A stretch of 64,000 nucleotides of DNA from Allobosea robiniae (GTDB lineage: Bacteria > Pseudomonadota > Alphaproteobacteria > Rhizobiales > Beijerinckiaceae): NCBI RefSeq assembly GCF_900102525.1, contig NZ_FNBZ01000003.1:1-64000 (forward strand), given 5' to 3'. A program made the translations under genes and the position numbers. This document shows positions 25,296-32,584 of this stretch, piece by piece (position 1 is the first letter of the stretch; the number at the start of each line of letters is the position of its first letter). Below the pieces are notes generated by a model that saw nothing but the letters and a program-made list of their open reading frames with translations, did no database searches and was not told the DNA's origin.

Positions 25296-26561
25296 TCAGG
25301 CCGAGCGCCTGAGTGCCGCGATTTCATCCTGGTAAGGCGATGCGCTGCCGTTCAAAATTTCGTCCATCGTCACGGCCCGGCCCAGCCTGCCGGACTCCAC
25401 TGGCGCATAGGCCAAGGCGACATCCGCCATTGCTTCGGCACCCGTGACCTCGGGCGCCGTGCCCTGCCGGATGCAATCGGCGAGCTCGTGAAGTTGAAGT
25501 GCCAGCAGCTTTTGGTCGACGTCGTTGAATCCGAAGTCGTAGCGCCAGGGCCGCGCATCGCCGAACAGCGTCGCGGCAACGGGGTTCAATCGGTAGCTCG
25601 GAGCAAAATCGAGGATGCGCTCGTCCGTGATGGACAGGCCGCCGTCGAGGTGCAGCACTACCGGTCTGCCATTGCGGTCACCTGGGGCGGCAATCGAGCC
25701 TTTGGCTCCGTAGATCACGCGTTCGTCGCGCGGCAGACCATGGCCGGCGCGGTCCAGCACCCACTGGCAAATGGCGCCGGATGCGAAGCGGATCTGCGCA
25801 TAGATGGCGTCCTCGCCGGTCGCCTTCGTAATGGCCGGAAGCTGTGAACGGGCGCCCCACCAGCTGTCCCGCTGGGCTGCTGCGGCATCCACCTGCGGCT
25901 GTGGCCGCCGCAGAGGCTCGTGCAGCCTGCTTTCGCCGTAAACGCTGACAATCTCGCCGAGGTAGAACCGAATGATGTCGGCGTTGTGCACGCCGGAATC
26001 GACGATGACCGTCCCGGTATGCTTGAAGTGGCGCCATGGCGCCGTCACGATGAGGTCGGTACCGCCGATCGACTCCTCTCGCATCAGGCGAGGGGCGCCG
26101 ATTGCACCGTCATCGATCAGAGCTTTGACCAGCCGGTTCATCGGGTCCCGGCGAAAGTTTTCCGCGACCGACACAATCCGACCTGCCGTCCGGCCAGCCT
26201 CAATGATTTCGCGACACTCGGCGACGGTCAGGCCAAGTGGTTTCTCGCAGAGGACATGCAAGCCGGCTCCCAAGCAGGCACGTGAAACCGACAGATGAGA
26301 GCCCGCGTCGGTTGTAATGTCGGCTGCCTCCAGCCCGGGCACCGAGGCGACCATCTCCGCCACGCTGGTGAAGGCAGGCGGGCGAGAGCCCGTTAGCGAG
26401 CCGGCTTCGTCGGCCAGGGCATTTGCAAGGCTGGCGTCGAGATCGCAAACAGCAGCTAGCTCGATATTGCCGTGACCGCTGTCCCGGAGCTTTGCATAGC
26501 CGTGGAGATGGCGACGCCCCATCCCGCTGCAGCCCACCGCAGCATACTTCACTCGCTGCAT
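25296..26561 (-). CDS. Gfo/Idh/MocA-family dehydrogenase, copy 2
   Basis: A 421-residue NAD(P)-dependent oxidoreductase. N-terminal Rossmann motif AAVGCSGMGRRHLHGYAKL; the EKP motif is CEKPLGLTVAEC. The dimerisation/substrate domain contains HKHTGT-like segment HFKHTGTVIVDSGVHNADI, with His-Asn as possible catalytic residues. The start at 26561 has GGGAGG 7 bases upstream. It is the first gene of the minus-strand importer operon and diverges from an EthD-like gene across an IclR-type box. Likely role: oxidation of the imported polyol or ring compound. Confidence 0.8.
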   Translation of the reverse strand: MQRVKYAAVGCSGMGRRHLHGYAKLRDSGHGNIELAAVCDLDASLANALADEAGSLTGSRPPAFTSVAEMVASVPGLEAADITTDAGSHLSVSRACLGAGLHVLCEKPLGLTVAECREIIEAGRTAGRIVSVAENFRRDPMNRLVKALIDDGAIGAPRLMREESIGGTDLIVTAPWRHFKHTGTVIVDSGVHNADIIRFYLGEIVSVYGESRLHEPLRRPQPQVDAAAAQRDSWWGARSQLPAITKATGEDAIYAQIRFASGAICQWVLDRAGHGLPRDERVIYGAKGSIAAPGDRNGRPVVLHLDGGLSITDERILDFAPSYRLNPVAATLFGDARPWRYDFGFNDVDQKLLALQLHELADCIRQGTAPEVTGAEAMADVALAYAPVESGRLGRAVTMDEILNGSASPYQDEIAALRRSA

Positions 26562-26635
26562 CACGAACCTCCCGGGCGGCTCCTTGGCCGACGGGAGAAA
26601 CGTGAACACATCCTTGAACCGATTTCAATATGAAA

Positions 26636-26653
26636 ACTGGTATGGTATTCCGG
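26636..26653. promoter_or_regulatory. IclR-type box 1 (ACTGGT-N6-TTCCGG)
   Basis: One of five similar sites. It lies 75 bases upstream of the Gfo/Idh/MocA start on the minus strand and 53 bases upstream of the EthD-like start on the plus strand. AAAAC and GTTTT flank the core symmetrically. A second perfect repeat, TTTCA-ATA-TGAAA (26623-26635), abuts it. This is the weakest of the five matches at the inner positions. Confidence 0.5.
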
Positions 26654-26705
26654 TTTTGTGTTTTATCCTGACTTGGGTCGCACGAGACCGAGAAAGCGCT
26701 CCGCC

Positions 26706-27458
26706 ATGCCTTCAGCTTCGGCGACCACGGCCCTGCTTGGCATCTGGCACGATGTCGAGGACAGCTATGTCGAGGAATATCTGCGTTGGCATAGCTTCGA
26801 GCATCTGCCGGAACGCCTCGCATTGCCGGGTTTCGTCTCGGCGGAGCGTCACGAACTGATCGAGGGACCGGGCCAACGCTTCTGTTGCTTCCTGGACGTC
26901 AGGGATCGCGAAGCTTTCCGGTCGCCGGACTACCAAGCCCGCCTCGACTCGCCAACCGAATGGACACGCCGCTTGATGCCGCGCTACTCGCGCATTCACC
27001 GTGCCCTGTGCGAGAAGCGATGGGAAATGGGAACTGGCCTGTCAGGCGTTAGTGCGTGCATCCGCATTGCAAGCAACGGCGACGAAACACTAAGGACCCA
27101 GCTCCATACAATCTGTTCTGGCTTACTGGAACAGCAGGCGATTGCGCGGGCGCGGCTTGGCGAGATTGATCAAGTACTGACGAATATCGAAAGCGAGGAA
27201 AAGCGTCTTCGCCGTAACGAGGACGCCGGCGGCTACGACCTTGTCCTGCTCGTGGAAGGGCTGTCAGTCCCAGCCATGCGCAGCACAGTGCATAGCCTTG
27301 CGGCAGTGCCGCTGGCACAAAAACTTCGCCATGAGGCGTCGATCTACAGCCTATCCTTTTCGCTACGCAGTGCTGGTCAATTTGCGCCATGGCCCGCATC
27401 CAATAGCAGGCCATTCGACAGCGAATGGTTTTGTCACCAAGGCCGGCTAACCTACTAA
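26706..27458 (+). CDS. EthD-like dimeric alpha/beta-barrel protein, copy 4
   Basis: A 250-residue paralogue with YLRWHSFEHLPERLALPGFV near residue 28 and a C-terminal IYSLSFSLRSAG that corresponds to the terminal motif of the other copies. About 25 residues follow that motif and have no counterpart. Single gene on the plus strand, divergent from the importer operon and convergent with the operon ending at 27520. It is controlled from the same intergenic box as the Gfo/Idh/MocA gene, if the box is real. Enzymatic role unknown. Confidence 0.6.
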   Translation: MPSASATTALLGIWHDVEDSYVEEYLRWHSFEHLPERLALPGFVSAERHELIEGPGQRFCCFLDVRDREAFRSPDYQARLDSPTEWTRRLMPRYSRIHRALCEKRWEMGTGLSGVSACIRIASNGDETLRTQLHTICSGLLEQQAIARARLGEIDQVLTNIESEEKRLRRNEDAGGYDLVLLVEGLSVPAMRSTVHSLAAVPLAQKLRHEASIYSLSFSLRSAGQFAPWPASNSRPFDSEWFCHQGRLTY

Positions 27459-27519
27459 CGTTCGTCGCCACCCGGCCTTCAGGCGCGGATCGGTTTCGCA
27501 TTATCGTTTGCGGCGCCAG

Positions 27520-28254
27520 TCAATATGTAGCGCGGCCACCGGACACATCGAAAGTGAAGCCCGTCGTAAAGCTGCATTCGCGGCTGGCTGCGAATGCAGC
27601 TGTGGCAGCGATCTCCTCGACCGTGAGAAAGCGGTTCATCGGAATCTTCGCTCTGGCCGCCGCGGTGAACTCGGGAGTCTGCTGCTTCAGAAGGTCCGTC
27701 TCGGCGATGACCGGAGCGATGCAATTCGCAAGCACACCGCTTTCGACCAGTTCGCGGGCCAGCGATTTGGTGAAGCCGATGACCCCGGCCTTTGCCGCCG
27801 AGTAGGCGCTCAGCCCCGCTCCCCCTTCTTTGCCGGCGATCGAGGCGATGTTGACGATGCGGCCATAGCGTCGCTCGATCATATGCGGAACAGCTGCCCT
27901 GCAGCAGAAGAAGACCGAGTTCAGATCCACTGCCAGCACCTTGTGCCAGGCGTCGACGGGGTAGTTCCAACTCTTCTCGATCGGCCCATTGATGCCGGCG
28001 TTGTTGACGAGAATATCGACTTGGCCGAGTTTCTCCAACGACGCTGCGAACGCTGCCTCGATCGAGGAAAGATCCGAAACGTCGGCCTCCCGAAGATCGG
28101 CTGGCTCGAAGCCCGCCATATGTCGGTCGAAGCTACTCCAGTCCAGGTCCCAGAGTGCTACGCGCGCTCCCTCGGCTGCCAGCCGCTTGGCGATTCCGAG
28201 CCCGATTCCGCGCGCCGCACCGGTGACGATCGCCGTCTGCCCTTCGAACCTCAC
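27520..28254 (-). CDS. SDR-family oxidoreductase
   Basis: A 244-residue classical SDR with VTGAARGIGLGIA, NNAGI, Ser in VNIASIAG and YSAAK. Asp in LWDLDW suggests NAD. It is the last gene of the minus-strand operon starting at 32377. Its start overlaps the stop of the flavoprotein gene as ATGA, so the two are coupled and may act in succession: alcohol oxidation and ring desaturation. Confidence 0.83.
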   Translation of the reverse strand: MRFEGQTAIVTGAARGIGLGIAKRLAAEGARVALWDLDWSSFDRHMAGFEPADLREADVSDLSSIEAAFAASLEKLGQVDILVNNAGINGPIEKSWNYPVDAWHKVLAVDLNSVFFCCRAAVPHMIERRYGRIVNIASIAGKEGGAGLSAYSAAKAGVIGFTKSLARELVESGVLANCIAPVIAETDLLKQQTPEFTAAARAKIPMNRFLTVEEIAATAAFAASRECSFTTGFTFDVSGGRATY

Positions 28255-29984
28255 GATCGAGCCCTCGCTTTTTCGCTCTTGAATTTTTGCGCGGCATCGC
28301 GCCCGACGACATAACCGAACGTCATGGCTGGCCCAAGATTGATGCCGCCGGCGGGATAAGTACCCCCCATTATGCTCGCCATATCGGCACCGACGGCGAA
28401 TAGCCCGGGAATCGTGCGGCCTTCTGCGTCGAGGACATTCGCTCGCGCGTCAGTCTTCAATCCGGCGAATGTCCCGAGACTGCCCGGCACGATCCTGACG
28501 GCGTAGAAAGGACCCCGCTCGATCGGCGCCACGGAAGGATTGGGTTTGACGGTCGCGTCGCCACCCATCCGATTATACGGAGTCTCACCGCGGTGAAACT
28601 GCGGATCGCGGCCGTGCGCGGCCGTCTTGTTGTAGCGCGCCACCGTTTCAGCCAGCCCGTCCCGGTCGATGCCGCAGTTATGTGCGAGTTCGGAAAGCGT
28701 CTTCCCGCGCTTGAGGTAGCCGCTGGCGATGTAGGGAGCGAGCGGCAGCGGCGCAGGCTTTGCGAAGCCAAGGCCGTAGCGGCGCTGAAAGCGGTGGTCG
28801 CAAATGAGCCAAGAGATCGGCTCCGCACCCGCCGGAATGGCCTTCAACAGCGCATCGACATAGTCGTAATAGCTGTCTGCCTCATTGACGAACCGACGGC
28901 CATCGGCCGTGACGGCGATCAGACCCGGCTTCGCCCGCTCCGCCAAGTGGGGAAAATGACCGAATGAACCGTCCTTACGCGGCACGAGCGAAACCGGTGC
29001 CCAGGCGCAAGGCGCGGCGAGCCGAGCATCAACCAGCGCGCCAACGCTTTCGCCGAGCCGTAAGCCGTCGCCCGTATTGGTGGACGGCGCTGCCGACCAA
29101 TGTGCGCGACCTTCGGGATTGTGAGGCACGAGCTGTTTCAATCGCTCATAGTCATGCGGGAAGCCTCCACAGGCCAGAACAACCCCCGCCCGTGCCCTGA
29201 TGCGGATTTCCTGGCCATCCTGTTCGACGGCAGCGCCTGTCACAACGCCGTCCCGGCTCAGCAAGCGACGGGCCGGCGCTTGCGTCCGCAAGTCCACGCC
29301 GAGATCATCGGCCGACTTGAGGAGCCGCGCCGCCAGCGCGTTGCCGTTGACGAGCTGTGCCCCCCGGCCCTGAAGCGCAAGATCCAGAGCATGCCGGCCG
29401 ATGCGCCGAGCGACGTGAGCGAAAGACTTCCACGAGCGAGCTGCATTGAGGAAGTGCGCGAAATCGGCACCTGAGGCGATGCCCATGCCAAGCAGCGAGA
29501 TCTCCGGCAGCGGTGGTCGCAATTTGCCGGCCAGCGGCCCGAGCTCCCGTCCATCGTAAGGAGCGGCGCAGACTGAGCGCCCGCCCTGTGCAGCACCCGG
29601 AGTGTTGCCGTGCATGTCCGGAATCTTGTTGCCATCGATGAACTGGACGACGGTGTGTTGGCGGAAAAAGGCGACCATCTCGGGCGCCGCAGCGAGGAAG
29701 GCGTCGATGCGGGCCTCCTCGTAGTGGTTGCCAAGCTCGTGGCGCAGATAGGTCCGAATGGTTTGCTGATCCTCCGCTATTCCGGCCTCTTGGGCGAGTG
29801 GGTTGCGCGGCACCCACATCCAGCCGCCGGACCAGGCGGTGGTGCCACCGAAGACCGGCTCTTTCTCGACCACGATAACCTCAAGCCCGTGCCAGGCTGC
29901 GGCGACGGCGGCCGAAAGGCCACCGGCCCCGGAGCCGATGACCAAAAGGTCGCAAGCCTCCTCGGAAAGAACGCTCATATCCAT
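28251..29984 (-). CDS. FAD-binding ring dehydrogenase (KstD/fumarate-reductase-like), copy 1
   Basis: A 577-residue flavoprotein of the FAD_binding_2 group. N-terminal FAD loop VIGSGAGGLSAAVAA with Glu in VVEKEPVFGGTTAWSGG; C-terminal GTYPAGGINLGPAMTFGYVV is typical of 3-ketosteroid-delta1-dehydrogenase and related desaturases. No signal peptide or heme motif. Such enzymes take hydride from carbons next to a ring ketone, giving enones and, after repeated steps, aromatic rings. A second copy is divergently encoded at 32585. The substrate here is unlikely to be a steroid because no other steroid genes are present. Confidence 0.78.
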   Translation of the reverse strand: MDMSVLSEEACDLLVIGSGAGGLSAAVAAAWHGLEVIVVEKEPVFGGTTAWSGGWMWVPRNPLAQEAGIAEDQQTIRTYLRHELGNHYEEARIDAFLAAAPEMVAFFRQHTVVQFIDGNKIPDMHGNTPGAAQGGRSVCAAPYDGRELGPLAGKLRPPLPEISLLGMGIASGADFAHFLNAARSWKSFAHVARRIGRHALDLALQGRGAQLVNGNALAARLLKSADDLGVDLRTQAPARRLLSRDGVVTGAAVEQDGQEIRIRARAGVVLACGGFPHDYERLKQLVPHNPEGRAHWSAAPSTNTGDGLRLGESVGALVDARLAAPCAWAPVSLVPRKDGSFGHFPHLAERAKPGLIAVTADGRRFVNEADSYYDYVDALLKAIPAGAEPISWLICDHRFQRRYGLGFAKPAPLPLAPYIASGYLKRGKTLSELAHNCGIDRDGLAETVARYNKTAAHGRDPQFHRGETPYNRMGGDATVKPNPSVAPIERGPFYAVRIVPGSLGTFAGLKTDARANVLDAEGRTIPGLFAVGADMASIMGGTYPAGGINLGPAMTFGYVVGRDAAQKFKSEKARARS

Positions 29985-30017
29985 CTGATCTCGAACCTGA
30001 TGATGGCGAACGATGCT

Positions 30018-30848
30018 TCAGGCGGGCGCGCTGACCGCGACTGCTTGAAGCATCGCCTCGGTCCTTTCCCGCAGCATCCGCGCGCGCGCCACGGCGGGCA
30101 TCGTTTTCGCGAGCTCTGCCATGGGGATCTCAACGCTGATCGGCAGATCAGGGGGAATAGCCTTTAGCATCCCAGTCAGATCAAGACCGCCGTCGCCAGG
30201 GGGCAGCCGCGCCTGTCGCGCCTGGTAGATCATCGTTTCGGCGTCCTTCGGGCGCTCCGCCGGCAAGTCGCAGATCTGAAAATAGCAATGCAGATGCTTC
30301 GGCATCGCCGCCACATCCGCAGCCGTTTCACCGGCGCGGTCAACATGGATCGCATCGACGATGATGTAGCCGTTTGCCGGATTCGTCGCCTCGACGATGC
30401 GCCGAGCGGATGCCAGCGTTTTGACCCCGGTCCATGGCATGAACTCCAAACCCATGCCGATCCCGAAGGGGGCCCCGAGCTCACAGATCTCGGCGAAGCG
30501 GTCGGTCATGAACGGCTCGTCCTCGACATCGCCGGCGACCAGCACGAATTTGCCGCCCAGCTTCGCACCTGTCTCGATCACCGGCAGGAAATCGGTCAGG
30601 AGCGTGTCGCGGTTGATACGGAGGATCTCGAAATCGAACAGGCCGACGCCGGTCTCGGCGATCCGCCGCTGCGTCTCGCGAAACATCGTTGTGTCGCCAA
30701 TCATCGGGAACTGCGCCTCCTTGCCCGGCGACGCAGGGGACAGGCGCAGGCTGGCATGGCTGTAACCAGCTTCGGCGGCGGCGCTGATCACGTCCGGTGG
30801 GTCGAGCTCGATGACGGTCAGGTGAGCAAGCGAAATCGGGCGATTCAT
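30018..30848 (-). CDS. xylose-isomerase-like TIM-barrel protein, copy 3
   Basis: A 276-residue TIM barrel like those at 18803 and 19665. Predicted metal ligands are Glu (GLEFMPWTG), Asp (IIVDAIHVDRAG), Gln (CYFQICDLP) and Glu (SVEIPMAE). The Gln at position three again matches 3-dehydroshikimate-dehydratase-type enzymes. PGDGGLDLTG near the C-terminus is shared with copy 1 (PGDGGLSLSA) and copy 2 (LGDGVIPLNA), so the three form a local subfamily. Its start overlaps the epimerase stop as ATGA. Confidence 0.73.
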   Translation of the reverse strand: MNRPISLAHLTVIELDPPDVISAAAEAGYSHASLRLSPASPGKEAQFPMIGDTTMFRETQRRIAETGVGLFDFEILRINRDTLLTDFLPVIETGAKLGGKFVLVAGDVEDEPFMTDRFAEICELGAPFGIGMGLEFMPWTGVKTLASARRIVEATNPANGYIIVDAIHVDRAGETAADVAAMPKHLHCYFQICDLPAERPKDAETMIYQARQARLPPGDGGLDLTGMLKAIPPDLPISVEIPMAELAKTMPAVARARMLRERTEAMLQAVAVSAPA

Positions 30849-31750
30849 GCCTTGATGTCCTGGTTGCGGTAATAGGCGAGGGTGGCGGCGATCCCCTCCG
30901 CGAGCCTGGTTTCGGGGAGGCCGGGCAGAAGCGAGGCAATGTCGTCTGGCGCAAGCTCGGGTGCGATAGGCATCGGCTGCCCTCGCGAACCGATCTTGGC
31001 TCCGGGTACCTGCCGCGTGATTTCGGCGATAACCTCGTCGATGGTCACGGTCCTGCCCGCAAGGGTGAAGACGTGGGCGCCCGACGAGGTGCTCATGAGC
31101 GCCGCCTCGAATGCCGCCGCCACATCGTCGACGTAGACGAGTCCGGACGGGCCGACATAGTCGATCTCGTAAGGCAGGCCTTGCACCGCTGCCCGACAGG
31201 CCAAGGTAGGCCCTGCACTCGCACCGGCCTCGCCGCGGCCCGGCCCATAGACGATGTAGGGCCGGAAGCCGACGCTCGGCATGCTGTGATCCGCCCAGTA
31301 CGCCCTGGCGCTGCCCTCGCAGGCGAGCTTGAACGCACCGTAATGGGTTGTTGGAAAGGGAGTACTGCCGCTGTCAGGACCGAAGACGCCGGCCGAGCTC
31401 GCATAAACGACGCGTACCATGCGCTGGCGCAAGGCCGCCTCGAAGACGTTAAGCGTGCCGATCAGGTTGATCTCGGCACCTCGAACTGGATCGGCCCGGC
31501 AGGCCGGCGTCAGGATGCCGGCCATCGCAATCGCGCGGTCACATCCCTCGGCCGCGGAATGCACGAGAGTGCCATCGCGCACGTCGCCGACCCGCCATTC
31601 CACGCGGGCAGCGAGATCTCCCAGAATGTTCCGCACGGCGCCGCTGTCAGAGGCAATGTCGAGAACCCGTACCTCCGCGCCCCGCGCCAGAAGTCGACGG
31701 ATCAGCCATGCGGCTATGAAGCCGGTGCCGCCGGTCATGAACACTCGCAT
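30845..31750 (-). CDS. NAD-dependent epimerase/dehydratase, copy 1
   Basis: A 301-residue extended SDR: MTGGTGFIAAWLIRRLL at the N-terminus, Ser-Ser in VYASSAGVFG and the Tyr-x-x-x-Lys of YGAFK. It belongs to the NAD(P)-binding epimerase group that handles nucleotide sugars, but also free sugar acids and aromatic alcohols. It is coupled by ATGA to the downstream TIM-barrel gene and follows the NIPSNAP gene by 12 bases. A second epimerase lies at 49619. Confidence 0.78.
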   Translation of the reverse strand: MRVFMTGGTGFIAAWLIRRLLARGAEVRVLDIASDSGAVRNILGDLAARVEWRVGDVRDGTLVHSAAEGCDRAIAMAGILTPACRADPVRGAEINLIGTLNVFEAALRQRMVRVVYASSAGVFGPDSGSTPFPTTHYGAFKLACEGSARAYWADHSMPSVGFRPYIVYGPGRGEAGASAGPTLACRAAVQGLPYEIDYVGPSGLVYVDDVAAAFEAALMSTSSGAHVFTLAGRTVTIDEVIAEITRQVPGAKIGSRGQPMPIAPELAPDDIASLLPGLPETRLAEGIAATLAYYRNQDIKA

Positions 31751-31762
31751 GACGCCGCGCCC

Positions 31763-32377
31763 TCAGCTCAATGGGGAAAAGGCGGTCGGCAGATAGATGG
31801 CCGAGCTCAGGCTGGTCAGATGCGCCGGCCCGCCCTTCGGCGGCCAAATGCCTCGCTCGACGGATTCGGCCCGCTTGGCCATGCGCTCGTCGAGCGAAGC
31901 GAACGGCCAGATATGGAGGAAGCGCGGCAGTGAGCCATCGATGGCATACATGGCCCCAAGCAGAGGCGACACCTTTGCGCGCTCCGGTACCGCATCTCTC
32001 CAGAGATCCATCGTCGGCTTGAGGCCCGATGCCTTCACGCCGTATACGCGGATTTCATAGACGGGGCCGTGCTTGCCGGGCTCGATCGGCGGAACGAAGT
32101 CGAACGGCATATAGGTCGTTGTCTCGAATTCGCGAAAATGCTCGGCCGCCCCGAAGAGGCTGCCATCCACGAGAGCCCGCGAGCGGTCCTCCGCTAGCGC
32201 AGCGTCTTCGTCGTAAGACTGGAGGATCAAAATCTGATTCAGCACGCCGATCTCGGCGGTAAAGCAGCCTAGCAGCCTTCCCGAAAGACTCTTGCCGGTG
32301 AGCGACGCCTCGATTCCAGCGAGAACCTTCGGCAGGCCTCCAACTTCCGGCGTGATCCTGGTGACAGCGTAGCGCAT
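31763..32377 (-). CDS. NIPSNAP-family protein
   Basis: A 204-residue protein with two ferredoxin-like halves. The C-terminal half (YEIRVYGVKASGLKPTMDLW, then FLHIWPFASLDERMAKR) is a clear NIPSNAP domain. GGGAGGAAG precedes the ATG at 32377. It is the first gene of the operon with the ring dehydrogenase and TIM barrel. NIPSNAP and EthD domains share a fold, so this is the sixth dimeric alpha/beta-barrel protein in the locus. Function unknown. Confidence 0.75.
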   Translation of the reverse strand: MRYAVTRITPEVGGLPKVLAGIEASLTGKSLSGRLLGCFTAEIGVLNQILILQSYDEDAALAEDRSRALVDGSLFGAAEHFREFETTTYMPFDFVPPIEPGKHGPVYEIRVYGVKASGLKPTMDLWRDAVPERAKVSPLLGAMYAIDGSLPRFLHIWPFASLDERMAKRAESVERGIWPPKGGPAHLTSLSSAIYLPTAFSPLS

Positions 32378-32439
32378 CGGCTTCCTCCCAATCCATGGCG
32401 ACAGGACATAGCCGGATCGCGCCAACAATGAAAGTTCAT

Positions 32440-32457
32440 TCTGGAATTCTATTTCAG
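32440..32457. promoter_or_regulatory. IclR-type box 2 (TCTGGA-N6-TTTCAG)
   Basis: Located in the 207-base region between the divergent operons starting at 32377 (minus) and 32585 (plus), 63 bases from the minus-strand start. It keeps the CTGGA-N6-TTnCA pattern with one mismatch in each arm. AATATAC follows 6 bases after it on the plus strand and could be a weak -10 element. Confidence 0.5.
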
Positions 32458-32584
32458 ATTTGAATATACGACTGACAAGACCCTGGTTCGCAGGGCGAGA
32501 GTCGGCGGGCAGTTCCGGCCGCCTCGACGCAAATTTGCGCTTGGCCGAAAGGGACCAGGCGCCGCCAAGGAGAGGAAGTCAGTC

